Shown: positions 43,521 to 51,676 of the stretch, one piece after another | How the letters are laid out: the number at the start of each line of letters is the position of its first letter | Numbering within the stretch: the first letter of the stretch is position 1 | NCBI RefSeq assembly: GCF_001514145.1 | Contig: NZ_KQ948673.1 | Location: 85,963 to 149,962 of the forward strand | DNA from: Streptomyces canus | GTDB lineage: Bacteria; Actinomycetota; Actinomycetes; Streptomycetales; Streptomycetaceae | Length of the DNA stretch: 64,000 nt | Direction: 5' to 3' | Notes under the pieces: model-generated | Seen by the model: only the letters and a program-made list of their open reading frames with translations | Told to the model about the DNA's origin: nothing | The model's database searches: none | Made by a program: the position numbers and the translations under genes

Positions 43521-44687
43521 CTAGTACGCCTGTTTGAGGATCTCCTCGTACAGCCGGACCGTGCGCCGAGCGACCGCGTCCCAGCCGAACTCGCCCACCG
43601 CGCGCTCCCGTCCCGCCTCGCCCATCCGACGTGCCGTCGCCGGATCGCCGATCACGGAGTCGAGTGCCCGCGCGAGGGACGTCTCGAACGCGTCGTCCAC
43701 GGTGACGAGCAGCCCGGTCCTGCCGTCGTCCACCACCTCGGGGATACCGCCGACCCGCGAGGCCACCACGGGAGTGCCGCAGGCCATCGCCTCCAGGTTG
43801 ACGATGCCGAGGGGTTCGTACACCGAGGGGCAGACGAAGACGGCAGCGTGGGTCAGGAGCTGGATCACCTCGGGGCGCGGCAGCATCTGCGGGATCCAGT
43901 GGACGCCCTCGCGGACCCGGCTCAGCTCCTCGAAGAGCTCACGGAACTCACGGTCGATCTCGGGGGTGTCCGGCGCGCCCGCGCACAGCACGACCTGCGC
44001 GGCCGGATCGATGTCCCGGACCGCGCGCATCAGGTGCGGCACGCCCTTCTGGCGGGTGATGCGGCCGACGAACAGCACGAACGGACGATCACGGTCCAGC
44101 CCGATCCGGTCCAGTACGTCGGTGCCGTGGTCGGGCCGGTACAGGGCGGTGTCGATGCCGTTGTGCACGATGTGGACCTTGGCCGGATCCAGCGCCGGAT
44201 AGCAGCCGAGGATGTCCTCACGCATGGCTCCCGACACGGCGATCACCGCGTCGGCGGTCTCGATCGCGGTGCGCTCGGCCCAGCTGGAGAGGGCGTAGCC
44301 GCCGCCGAGCTGCTCGGCCTTCCAGGGGCGCAGGGGCTCCAGGGAGTGGGCGGTCATCACGTGCGGGATGCCGTGCAGCAGCTTGCCGAGGTGGCCGGCG
44401 AGGTTGGCGTACCAGGTGTGCGAGTGGACCAGCTCGCGGCCTTCGAGGCCCGCGGCCATGGAGAGGTCGACGGAGAAGGTGCGCAGCGCGTCGTTGGCGG
44501 AGTCGAGCGCGGACCAGGGCCGGTGCCGGATCACGCCCGCCGCTCTCTCCTTGACGGACACCTCGCCCCAGCAGTGCACGTCCAGGTCGACGAGGGACCT
44601 CAACTCCCGGGCGAGGAACTCGACATGGACACCGGCACCGCCGTACACGTCCGGCGGGTACTCCCGGGTCAGCAGGCCCACACGCAC
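43521..44687 (-). CDS. glgM: GT4 glycogen synthase-type enzyme (maltose-1-phosphate synthase GlgM-like)
   Basis: A 388-residue GT-B glycosyltransferase. It begins MRVGLLTREYPPDVYGGAGVH, the actinobacterial glycogen enzyme signature; VGRITRQKG and the GT4 EX7E motif (SVYEPLGIVNLEAMA) bind ADP-glucose. In mycobacteria the orthologue makes alpha-maltose-1-phosphate from ADP-glucose and glucose-1-phosphate, feeding GlgE. Position 49 bases upstream of glgC, the supplier of ADP-glucose, supports this. Plain glycogen synthase activity is the alternative. Confidence 0.88.
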   Translation of the reverse strand: MRVGLLTREYPPDVYGGAGVHVEFLARELRSLVDLDVHCWGEVSVKERAAGVIRHRPWSALDSANDALRTFSVDLSMAAGLEGRELVHSHTWYANLAGHLGKLLHGIPHVMTAHSLEPLRPWKAEQLGGGYALSSWAERTAIETADAVIAVSGAMREDILGCYPALDPAKVHIVHNGIDTALYRPDHGTDVLDRIGLDRDRPFVLFVGRITRQKGVPHLMRAVRDIDPAAQVVLCAGAPDTPEIDREFRELFEELSRVREGVHWIPQMLPRPEVIQLLTHAAVFVCPSVYEPLGIVNLEAMACGTPVVASRVGGIPEVVDDGRTGLLVTVDDAFETSLARALDSVIGDPATARRMGEAGRERAVGEFGWDAVARRTVRLYEEILKQAY

Positions 44688-44726
44688 CCGGAACCCCCTG
44701 TCTCAGCGACGGCTTGGCTTTCATGG

Positions 44727-45458
44727 TCACCCAGATGCGCCGCGCGGGGAAGAGCGCGGGGCTCGTGTGAAGCAACAGTCACCACATACGCCACCTTCCG
44801 GCAACCGGTAGTACAGACAGCAGCTGCGGCGGCGGAAGGCGGTGCCGGTGAGCGTGCCGGTTCCGGCGAGGAGGGGGTGGGCGAGGAGTTCCGCGGCCAG
44901 GTCACGGGCGCGGGCGGAGAGGTCCGGACGGTGGCCCAGCTGACGGGCGGCGCCCACGAGGGCCGAGGCGGCGTTGCCCCACAGCAGCCCCGTGGCGAGC
45001 CGGTACTCGGCGTGCAGCGCTGCCGTGAGCGGTTCGAGGTGGCCGTGCAGGACGACGTCGGCGATGGTCCCGGCATCCCCCGCCATCGGCTCCACGGCAT
45101 CCAGCCACAGGTCGTCGGGGGCGCTCGCGTCGGGGTCCCAGTGCAGCTGGCGCGGCGACAGGTCGGGGATCCGGCCGTACAGGGCCGCGCAGCCGAGCGC
45201 CACCGACCACAGCCGGGCCGCGAGGCCCTGCTGGGCGATGGAGGCCGCGATCCGGGGTTCGGGGGCGCGCAGGGCGCCGGCGACCTTCCGGACACGAAAA
45301 GTCAGGGTATTTCCATAAACTTCCGACGCCCGGTGCTCGTAGACTTGGGCGAGGGTCGGCAGCGCCGGGCGCGCTGTCCCGGCAGTGCCGCCGATCGTCC
45401 GTAGTGCGAAGAAGGCGCCGAGCGGTCGCAGCGCCGCGAGATCAGGGTCGAGGTCCAC
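44727..45458 (-). CDS. FhuF-like (2Fe-2S) iron-binding protein
   Basis: About 243 residues. The C-terminus carries RRSCCLYYRLPEGGVCGDCC, the four-Cys cluster typical of FhuF-type ferric-siderophore reductases, which bind a 2Fe-2S centre and reduce iron from imported siderophores. The rest is helical and Ala/Leu-rich. The start is unclear: GTG 45458 precedes VDLDPDLAALRPLG, while GTG 45509 would add 17 hydrophobic residues; neither has a strong ribosome binding site. No siderophore uptake genes are adjacent. Confidence 0.82.
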   Translation of the reverse strand: MDLDPDLAALRPLGAFFALRTIGGTAGTARPALPTLAQVYEHRASEVYGNTLTFRVRKVAGALRAPEPRIAASIAQQGLAARLWSVALGCAALYGRIPDLSPRQLHWDPDASAPDDLWLDAVEPMAGDAGTIADVVLHGHLEPLTAALHAEYRLATGLLWGNAASALVGAARQLGHRPDLSARARDLAAELLAHPLLAGTGTLTGTAFRRRSCCLYYRLPEGGVCGDCCFTRAPRSSPRGASG

Positions 45459-45686
45459 GACCAGCAGTAGTACCAAGGCCCGTAGGGGTACCCACCAGGG
45501 GGCCTCCACCCCGTGTCACCCGCCTTGGGTAGGACACGGACCGTTTTGTACTCCATCGGCAGTAGGACCCATTGCCTGCTCAGGTACGACGACGGGAAGA
45601 ACTTTTCCCGGCATCGTGTTGGTCATGGAAGACGACCGTTCGTCGCGCCGGGCAGCCAGCCCCCGCCTCACGCAGAGGAGCAGCTC

Positions 45687-46835
45687 ATGAGTGCCCTCGC
45701 GTTGTCCGTGCTCCTCTCGCTCGTCTCCGCCGTCGCCTACGCGGGCGGAGCGATCGTGCAGGAGCAGGTCGCGGTGTCGCACCCGGACGAGCAGTTCGCG
45801 CCACTGCGCCGGCCGAGCTGGTGGGCGGCGGTCGCGCTGAACGGCCTCGGTGGACTGCTGCACGTGGTGGCGCTCGCCTACGGCCCCCTCAGCCTGGTCC
45901 AGCCGCTGGGCGCCCTGACGATCGTGTTCGCGCTGCCGATGGCCGCGCTGTTCGTCGGCCGCCGGGCCGGGGCCACCGCCTGGCGGGGCGCGATCATGGC
46001 GACGGTGGGTCTGGCCGGTCTGCTCTCCCTGGTCGGCGCGTCCGACGCGCAGTCCCTGAGCACGGCCCAGCGGGTGTTCGCCGGTCTGGTGACGGCCGCC
46101 GCGGTGGTCGCGCTGATGATCGCGGGCCGGGCCGCGCACCGGCACCCGGTGGTGCGCAGCGTGCTGCTCGCGACCGCGTCCGGCATAGCGTTCGGTATGT
46201 CCTCGGTGTTCACCAAGACGGTCGCCGTCGACTGGAGCGGTGGCGTGACGGCGGCGGACCTGCCCTCGCTGGCCGCGATCGGCGTCCTGGCGACGGCCGG
46301 GCTGATGCTGTCGCAGGCCTCCTACCGTGGCGCCGGTCTCGCGGCCCCGCTGGCGACGCTGACGGTCGTGAACCCGGTGGTGGCGGCAGCGGTCGGCATC
46401 ACGATGTTCGGAGAAACCTTCCGCTACGGCACCACGGGCACCGCGCTCGCCCTGAGCTGCGGTGTGGTGGCGGCCGGCGGCCTGATCCTGCTGACGACGG
46501 AACGGATCCAGCGCACCCACGCCGAGCCGGCACCCGCGGCGCCCGTCGTCCGCGAGCGCGGGGACGGGTTCGTCCAGGCGCCCGCCGAGGAGCCGGCGGC
46601 GGCCGTCCTGCGCGAGGGCGTACTCCTCGACGAGGTCGCCGCCCTGCGCGAGGAGATGTTCGTCCCGGGCCCCGCCACTCCGACGGCCGCCGAGGCGGCA
46701 CTGCCGAACGGCACCTCCGACGAGCTCCTGGAGAAGCTGGGCGACGAGCCCCCGGCGTACTACGGCCCCTTCTACGGCGCCGCGTACATCCCGGTGCCGG
46801 TCCTGGACCGGCACCGCAGCCGTGTCAAATCCTGA
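45687..46835 (+). CDS. DMT-superfamily (EamA-like) membrane transporter
   Basis: A 382-residue protein with nine or ten hydrophobic segments in the first 275 residues (SVLLSLVSAVAYAGGAIVQEQ; LVQPLGALTIVFALPMAALFVG; ATLTVVNPVVAAAVGITMFGE), the two-repeat DMT pattern. A soluble acidic tail of about 105 residues ends in a Tyr/Pro-rich segment (AYYGPFYGAAYIPVP). AGAGGAG precedes ATG 45687. The substrate is unknown. Its end overlaps the convergent M23 gene by 11 bases. Confidence 0.88.
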   Translation: MSALALSVLLSLVSAVAYAGGAIVQEQVAVSHPDEQFAPLRRPSWWAAVALNGLGGLLHVVALAYGPLSLVQPLGALTIVFALPMAALFVGRRAGATAWRGAIMATVGLAGLLSLVGASDAQSLSTAQRVFAGLVTAAAVVALMIAGRAAHRHPVVRSVLLATASGIAFGMSSVFTKTVAVDWSGGVTAADLPSLAAIGVLATAGLMLSQASYRGAGLAAPLATLTVVNPVVAAAVGITMFGETFRYGTTGTALALSCGVVAAGGLILLTTERIQRTHAEPAPAAPVVRERGDGFVQAPAEEPAAAVLREGVLLDEVAALREEMFVPGPATPTAAEAALPNGTSDELLEKLGDEPPAYYGPFYGAAYIPVPVLDRHRSRVKS

Positions 46836-47982
46836 TCCCGCCGGCCCTGAGATACGCCACCGGGTCCATGTCGGAACCGAAGCCGGGCCCCGTCCGCACC
46901 TCGAAGTGCAGATGCGGGCCCGAGCTGTTGCCCGTGGAGCCCGAACGGCCGATGCGCTGCCCGCCGCCCACGCTCTGCCCGGACTTCACGGAGATCGCGG
47001 ACAGGTGGGCGTACTGCGTGTAGCGACCGTCGGCGTGCCGGATCACTACCTGGTAGCCGAAGGAGCCTCCCCACCCCGAGGTGACGACCTTCCCGGCCGC
47101 GACCGCCTTCACGGACGTCCCTGTGGGCACCGCGAAGTCGACGCCGGTGTGGTAGCCCTTCGACCAGGCGGAGCCCGCCTTGCGGTAGGGCGTGCCGAGG
47201 GAGGCGTTCACGGGGGCGACCAGGCCGGTGTCTGCGGCCTTCTCGGTCTTCTCGGTCTTCTCGGTCTTCTCGGTCTTCTCGGTCTTCTCCGCGGTGTCGG
47301 AGGAGGTCTTCTTCGTCGAGGTCCGTTCGGTGGTGGTGGTCGTTCCGCCGGTGGCGCGCAGCTTGAGCCGCTGACCGGGCAGGATCAGGTCGGGGTCGGC
47401 ACCGATGGTCCTCTGGTTGGCGGCGTACAGCCCCCGCCAGCCGCCCCGGACCTTCCGGGCGTCGGCGATCCGGGAGAGCGAGTCGCCACGGACCACGGTG
47501 TACATCTCGGCGGACCCGGCCCGCGACTGCGGAGTGGTCTGCGGCTGTACGTCCGGTACGGAAGCCGTCTTCCCGGTGAGGGGATGGACGTCCGGGGCGG
47601 AGCCCTCGCGGGTGAGCCCGGCCCGCACCGAGCACGCCGGCCAGGCACCCGGTCCCTGACCGTCCAGCACCTTCTCCGCCACGGCGATCTGCTGGTCCCT
47701 GGTGGCCAGATCCGCCCGTGGCGCGTACCGGGTGCCGCCGTAGGCCTCCCAGGTGGACTGGGTGAACTGGAGCCCGCCGTAGTAGCCGTTGCCGGTGTTG
47801 ATGCTCCAGTTGTTGCTGGACTCGCACGCGGCGACCTTGTTCCAGGTGTCCACGTCGGCCGCATGGGCGGTGCCGGTGCCGATGAGCGGGACCGCGATGC
47901 CGACGCCGCCCGCGGTGACGGTGAGCGAGGCGCGGTTGATCCTGTTCGGCTGATACCGGCGGTGCCGGCCGCGTACGGCCAT
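46825..47982 (-). CDS. Secreted Rpf-like/LysM/M23 cell-wall hydrolase
   Basis: A 385-residue modular protein: signal peptide ending AHAAD, a resuscitation-promoting-factor/transglycosylase-like domain (about 43-120; WNKVAACESSNNWSINTGNG, YYGGLQFTQSTWEAYGG with catalytic Glu in CESS), a LysM domain (about 158-208; YTVVRGDSLSRIA), an EKT-repeat linker, and a zinc endopeptidase M23 domain (about 255-385; GYHTGVDFAVP, HLHFEVR). It should bind peptidoglycan, cut glycan strands and cross-bridges, and so aid germination or growth. The triple combination in one chain is notable. Confidence 0.93.
   Translation of the reverse strand: MAVRGRHRRYQPNRINRASLTVTAGGVGIAVPLIGTGTAHAADVDTWNKVAACESSNNWSINTGNGYYGGLQFTQSTWEAYGGTRYAPRADLATRDQQIAVAEKVLDGQGPGAWPACSVRAGLTREGSAPDVHPLTGKTASVPDVQPQTTPQSRAGSAEMYTVVRGDSLSRIADARKVRGGWRGLYAANQRTIGADPDLILPGQRLKLRATGGTTTTTERTSTKKTSSDTAEKTEKTEKTEKTEKTEKAADTGLVAPVNASLGTPYRKAGSAWSKGYHTGVDFAVPTGTSVKAVAAGKVVTSGWGGSFGYQVVIRHADGRYTQYAHLSAISVKSGQSVGGGQRIGRSGSTGNSSGPHLHFEVRTGPGFGSDMDPVAYLRAGGIRI
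47239..47289. repeat. 9-base tandem minisatellite encoding EKT repeats
   Basis: Five perfect copies of CTTCTCGGT plus a partial sixth, read on the minus strand as (EKT)n in the linker between LysM and M23 domains of the cell-wall hydrolase. Perfect identity suggests recent slippage. Copy number is likely to vary between strains without changing frame, since the unit is nine bases. Confidence 0.9.
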
Positions 47983-48244
47983 GGAGGCCTCCCCCTACAA
48001 CATGCGTCAGGAGGGGCAAAAGTAAGCGCCACGAACAGGCCATGACAAGACGGCAACCAGCCGCGTCAGGCGCGCGCCGCACCGGCGTCCCCGGCTGAAC
48101 GCAACGAGGCGCCCGAACCGTATCCCTGGTGTGCGGACAGTCCCCCGACAGGCCAGGATGACCGGTGGACGATACTGACAAGCACGACCGGCAGCAGCGA
48201 TCGATGACCTACGCGATCCACAGGATCTTTTGGGAGCAGGCGGT

Positions 48245-49684
48245 ATGAGCACAACAGCGCAGATCGGCGTCACGGGCCTCGCGGTCATGGGCCGCAACCT
48301 GGCCCGCAACTTCGCCCGCAACGGCTATACGGTCGCCCTGCACAACCGGACCGCGTCGCGCACGCACGCCCTGGTCGAGGAGTTCGGCAGCGAGGGCGAC
48401 TTCATCGCGGCCGAGACCGCCAAGGAGTTCGTGGCGGCGCTGGAGCGGCCGCGGCGGCTGGTCATCATGGTGAAGGCCGGTGAGCCGACCGACGCGGTGA
48501 TCCAGGAGTTCGCACCGCTGCTCGAGCCCGGCGACATGATCATCGACGGCGGCAACGCGCACTTCGCGGACACCCGGCGCCGGGAGCGCGACCTGCGCGA
48601 GCAGGGCATCCATTTCGTCGGCATGGGCGTCTCCGGCGGCGAGGAGGGCGCGCTGCACGGACCGAGCATCATGCCCGGCGGCCCGAAGGAGTCGTACGAC
48701 TCTCTCGGCCCGATGCTGGAGAAGATCTCCGCGAAGGCGGCGGACGGGGCGCCCTGTGTGACGCACGTCGGTCCTGACGGCGCCGGGCACTTCGTGAAGA
48801 TGGTCCACAACGGCATCGAGTACGCCGACATGCAACTCATCGGCGAGGCGTACCAGTTGCTGCGGGACGTGGCCGGTTACTCCCCCGCCCAGATCGCCGA
48901 CATCTTCCGCACCTGGAACACGGGCCGTCTGGACTCGTACCTGATCGAGATCACGGCCGAGGTGCTCTCCCACGTGGACGCGGCGACGGGCAAGCCGTTC
49001 GTGGACGTCGTGGTGGACCAGGCGGAGCAGAAGGGCACGGGCCGCTGGACCGTCCAGATCGCCCTGGACCTGGGGGTCCCGGTGTCGGGCATCGCGGAGG
49101 CGGTCTTCGCGCGGTCGCTGTCCGGTCACGCGGAGCTGCGGGAGGCGTCCCGCGGTCTCGCCGGGCCCAAGGCGTCGCCGTTGTCGGAGGCGGAGGCCGG
49201 GGCCTTCGCGGACCGTGTCGAGCAGGCGCTGTACGCCTCGAAGATCGTGTCGTACACGCAGGGCTTCCACGAGATCGCGGCCGCCCGTGAGGAGTACGAC
49301 TGGGACATCGACCTGGGTGCCGTCTCGGCGATCTGGCGCGGCGGCTGCATCATCCGCGCGGCCTTCCTCGACCGCATCCGGTCCGCCTACGACACCCGCG
49401 CGGACCTGCCCAGCCTGCTCTCCGACGACACCTTCGCCCAGGAGATCGCCGACGCCCAGGACGACTGGCGCGAGGTCATCATCGCGGCCACCCGCCAGGG
49501 TGTCCCGACGCCCGGCTTCGCGGCCGCGCTGGCCTATTACGACGCACTGCGCGCCGAGCGGCTGCCCGCGGCGCTCACGCAGGGACAGCGGGACTTCTTC
49601 GGGGCGCACACGTACCGGCGCACGGACCGCGACGGTTCCTTCCACACGCTGTGGGGCGGGGACCGGTCCGAGGTGACCGGCTGA
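48245..49684 (+). CDS. gnd: 6-phosphogluconate dehydrogenase, decarboxylating
   Basis: Pentose-phosphate pathway enzyme (479 aa): 6-phosphogluconate plus NADP+ gives ribulose-5-phosphate, CO2 and NADPH. The cofactor loop GVTGLAVMGRNLARN, signature MIIDGGNAHFADT, and catalytic Lys/His/Asn region HFVKMVHNGIEYADMQ are present. Length matches the long dimeric form. ATG 48245 follows GGGAG. Divergent from the M23 gene, about 260 bases away, and followed by a strong hairpin terminator. Confidence 0.96.
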   Translation: MSTTAQIGVTGLAVMGRNLARNFARNGYTVALHNRTASRTHALVEEFGSEGDFIAAETAKEFVAALERPRRLVIMVKAGEPTDAVIQEFAPLLEPGDMIIDGGNAHFADTRRRERDLREQGIHFVGMGVSGGEEGALHGPSIMPGGPKESYDSLGPMLEKISAKAADGAPCVTHVGPDGAGHFVKMVHNGIEYADMQLIGEAYQLLRDVAGYSPAQIADIFRTWNTGRLDSYLIEITAEVLSHVDAATGKPFVDVVVDQAEQKGTGRWTVQIALDLGVPVSGIAEAVFARSLSGHAELREASRGLAGPKASPLSEAEAGAFADRVEQALYASKIVSYTQGFHEIAAAREEYDWDIDLGAVSAIWRGGCIIRAAFLDRIRSAYDTRADLPSLLSDDTFAQEIADAQDDWREVIIAATRQGVPTPGFAAALAYYDALRAERLPAALTQGQRDFFGAHTYRRTDRDGSFHTLWGGDRSEVTG

Positions 49685-49698
49685 GCGCCGCCCTGACA

Positions 49699-49732
49699 TG
49701 GAGGAGGGCCACCGCTCGGTGGCCCTCCTCCA
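49699..49732. terminator. Strong hairpin terminator after gnd
   Basis: TGGAGGAGGGCCACC (49699-49713) and GGTGGCCCTCCTCCA (49718-49732) form a perfect 15-pair stem with the loop GCTC. It lies 15 bases after the gnd stop and before the convergent proline-rich gene, so it can serve both. Confidence 0.85.
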
Positions 49733-49753
49733 CTGTGTTCACGTGGGTCGCCG

Positions 49754-49978
49754 TCAGCTGAGCGGTGGACCCGGCTCCGGGTTCGGTACCGGTTCGGGGC
49801 CCGGCGGGACCGGGGACGGCGACGGGTCGGGGACGGGGCCCGGTCCTGGGCCCGGTCCCGGAGTCGGGTCCGGGTCCGGGGGTGACGGGGGCTCCGGGGT
49901 GGGGCCCGGCGGCGTGGGGACCGGGCCGGGGCCCGGAGTGGGACCCGGTGGGACGGGGTCGGGGTACGGATTGGTCAT
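49754..49978 (-). CDS. Proline/glycine-rich low-complexity protein (74 aa)
   Basis: ATG 49978 follows GGAGG by five bases, which supports translation. The product begins MTNPYPDPVPPGP and is almost wholly Pro, Gly, Glu, Asp and Thr in a PxPxP pattern, without membrane segment or signal. Such a chain would be extended and disordered. Function unknown; low complexity makes homology weak evidence, so certainty is limited. Confidence 0.5.
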   Translation of the reverse strand: MTNPYPDPVPPGPTPGPGPVPTPPGPTPEPPSPPDPDPTPGPGPGPGPVPDPSPSPVPPGPEPVPNPEPGPPLS

Positions 49979-50172
49979 GGGGTCCTCCAGCCAGTCGGTC
50001 GACGTCGGCTCTGGACTACTCCCCCGCGTACCCGTGAGCCCTCCCGCCAGTCACCCACCCGCGTGACGGGCGTGGCCCGCGTGGGTGTGCTCGACGTGCG
50101 GTGCGGTGTCTCGACGTGCGATGCGGTGCGCGACGCCGGGCCTGACCGCGGCTTTCTTTCGGGCCCGCCCGC

Positions 50173-50523
50173 TCAGAAGCCCTCGGGGTTGGCCGCGAGC
50201 CACTCCCGCGCCGCACGGAGCAGTTCCGGGTCGGCTGCCGGGGCCTCGTCGGGGTGGCGCTCGGCCCACTTGACGACGTACGGGCAGAGCGGGGCGACGG
50301 TGACGCCCTCGCGAGCCGCGATGGTGTAGAGCTCGCGGGCCAGGGAGCCCGCGATGCCCTGTCCCTCGTGGGCCGGTTCCACGATGGTGTGGACCGGGAC
50401 CAGTGCGCGTGCCGGGGATTCGAGGACGAAGTACTGGATGTGGCCCACGACCTCGCCTCCCTGGGAAGCGAGGGCCTCCAGCCGGCCGGCCTGTCGGTCG
50501 TCGCGGATCTCTATGTCGCTCAT
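50173..50523 (-). CDS. Small GCN5-like N-acetyltransferase
   Basis: A 116-residue minimal GNAT (YjdJ-like). It has a beta-sheet core EVVGHIQYFVLES, acetyl-CoA loop VEPAHEGQGIAGSLARELY (EGQGIA), and the conserved CPYVVKWAERHPD near residue 82 with the invariant Cys. ATG 50523 follows AGGAG by seven bases. It lies 35 bases downstream of panD on the same strand, so they may be co-transcribed; the substrate is not known. Confidence 0.88.
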   Translation of the reverse strand: MSDIEIRDDRQAGRLEALASQGGEVVGHIQYFVLESPARALVPVHTIVEPAHEGQGIAGSLARELYTIAAREGVTVAPLCPYVVKWAERHPDEAPAADPELLRAAREWLAANPEGF

Positions 50524-50558
50524 GGGCACGCTCCTGGTCCGAAGGTCGTCGATCGGGG

Positions 50559-50978
50559 TCAGGCCGACACCGCCTGCGGGCTGCGCTCCTGGTCCGAACC
50601 GGGCACCGGCTCGGACGGATCGGCCCCCAGCGCCACGATGCGGTTGCCGTGGTCCACGTGCACCACCCGGGGTACGAGCGCCCGCGCCTCGGCGTCGGTC
50701 ACCTGAGCGTAACTGATGATGATCACCAGATCTCCGGGGTGGACGAGATGGGCGGCGGCACCGTTGATGCCGATCACGCCGGAGCCGCGCTCCCCCTCGA
50801 TGACGTACGTCTCGAGCCGTGCGCCGTTGGTGATGTCGACGATGTGGACGAGCTCACCGGGCAGCAGATCGGCGGCGTCGAGGAGCTCCGCGTCGATGGT
50901 CACCGATCCCACGTAGTGCAGGTCGGCCTGGGTGACGGTGGCTCGGTGGATCTTGGACTTGAACATGGTACGCAGCAT
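50559..50978 (-). CDS. panD: Aspartate 1-decarboxylase proenzyme
   Basis: Makes beta-alanine from L-aspartate for pantothenate and coenzyme A. The 139-residue proenzyme cleaves itself between Gly24 and Ser25 (HYVGSVTID) to form the pyruvoyl group. Lys9, His11 and Tyr22 of the active site, and the INGAAAH segment, are present. The C-terminal 20 residues after residue 118 are a variable tail. It is not next to panB or panC. The GNAT gene follows 35 bases downstream. Confidence 0.95.
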   Translation of the reverse strand: MLRTMFKSKIHRATVTQADLHYVGSVTIDAELLDAADLLPGELVHIVDITNGARLETYVIEGERGSGVIGINGAAAHLVHPGDLVIIISYAQVTDAEARALVPRVVHVDHGNRIVALGADPSEPVPGSDQERSPQAVSA

Positions 50979-51198
50979 CCGGGCACTCCCACGAGTAGGC
51001 TCCCTGCCTGTTTTTCCAGGTCAAGGGCTGTTTTCGATGCATCAGGTTCGGGCGGGGCCGCCGGGGTCGTCCTCACGTTCCCGAAGCTGCCTCTCACGAA
51101 CGACGGCAATCAGCGTACGCAACGGCCCCTCGAAGACTCTCGTGACGATCGCCACAGCCTGCGGCGGCGCGAGGTGGGTGCGCGCCAAGCAGAGGCGG

Positions 51199-51513
51199 TC
51201 ATGAGGTCAGCTCGACGGTACGTGGGCGGTCCGGAGCGGGGCGCAGGATGCCGGCGGCGACGGTGGTGATCGCGCAGAACAGGGTGAGCAGCAGCAAGGT
51301 GTGGTTGAGGGCCATGAGGTGGGTCAGCCGGCCGATGACGGCAGGCCGGCGAGCATGCCGATGTAGCCGAGTCCGGCGACCCGGGAGACGTTGGTGCCCG
51401 CGGCTGCGGGATCGGTGTGTCCGGCAGCGCTGAACAGTTGGGGGACGCAGCCGCACAGGCCCAGGCCGAACAGCGCCCAGCCGGTCAGCGCCGCCCAGAT
51501 CCAGGGCCGCCGC
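51199..51513 (-). pseudogene. C-terminal remnant of an MFS transporter, frameshifted
   Basis: In the frame read from about 51513, the translation PWIWAALTGWALFGLGLCG and SRVAGLGYIGMLAG gives two good membrane helices, then meets a stop. Near 51341-51347 (GGCAGGCCGG on the plus strand) a switch of one base restores PAVIGRLTHLMALNHTLLLL and on to TGA at 51199. This is the last third of a major facilitator protein, with the N-terminal two thirds missing. The gene has been truncated and has lost a base, so it is non-functional. Confidence 0.6.
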
Positions 51514-51514
51514 C

Positions 51515-51654
51515 GACGGCAGCAAACTCGGCCGCACCACCCACGCCTACGTCGGGCCGTCCACCCTGGTGGACACCCTTGTCACCGACACACGGCATCC
51601 GCCGACGAGACCACGGCACTCGAAAGCAACGGCACCACTGTCAAGATCGTCTGA
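51515..51654 (+). pseudogene. Possible C-terminal fragment of an unknown gene
   Basis: On the plus strand, GSKLGRTTHAYVGPSTLVDT and, after one frame change near 51592, SADETTALESNGTTVKIV followed by TGA look like ordered protein sequence rather than shadow coding. No start or upstream part exists, because the MFS remnant abuts it. I do not recognise the family. Evidence is only composition and sense, so this is weak. Confidence 0.25.
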
Positions 51655-51676
51655 GTCGGGGCGCCCACCGGGCCGG

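Noticed and set aside
47239..47289. Short regular repeats as a CRISPR array
   Set aside because: The units are nine bases, directly adjacent without spacers, and in frame within a coding linker.
47983..48244. Possible ydaO-type c-di-AMP riboswitch before the Rpf-like/M23 gene
   Set aside because: Such leaders precede rpf genes in Streptomyces, but the conserved GGGGGAACC-like and CCGAACCCGUCAGCU-like boxes are not found in this 262-base gap, so I cannot support it.
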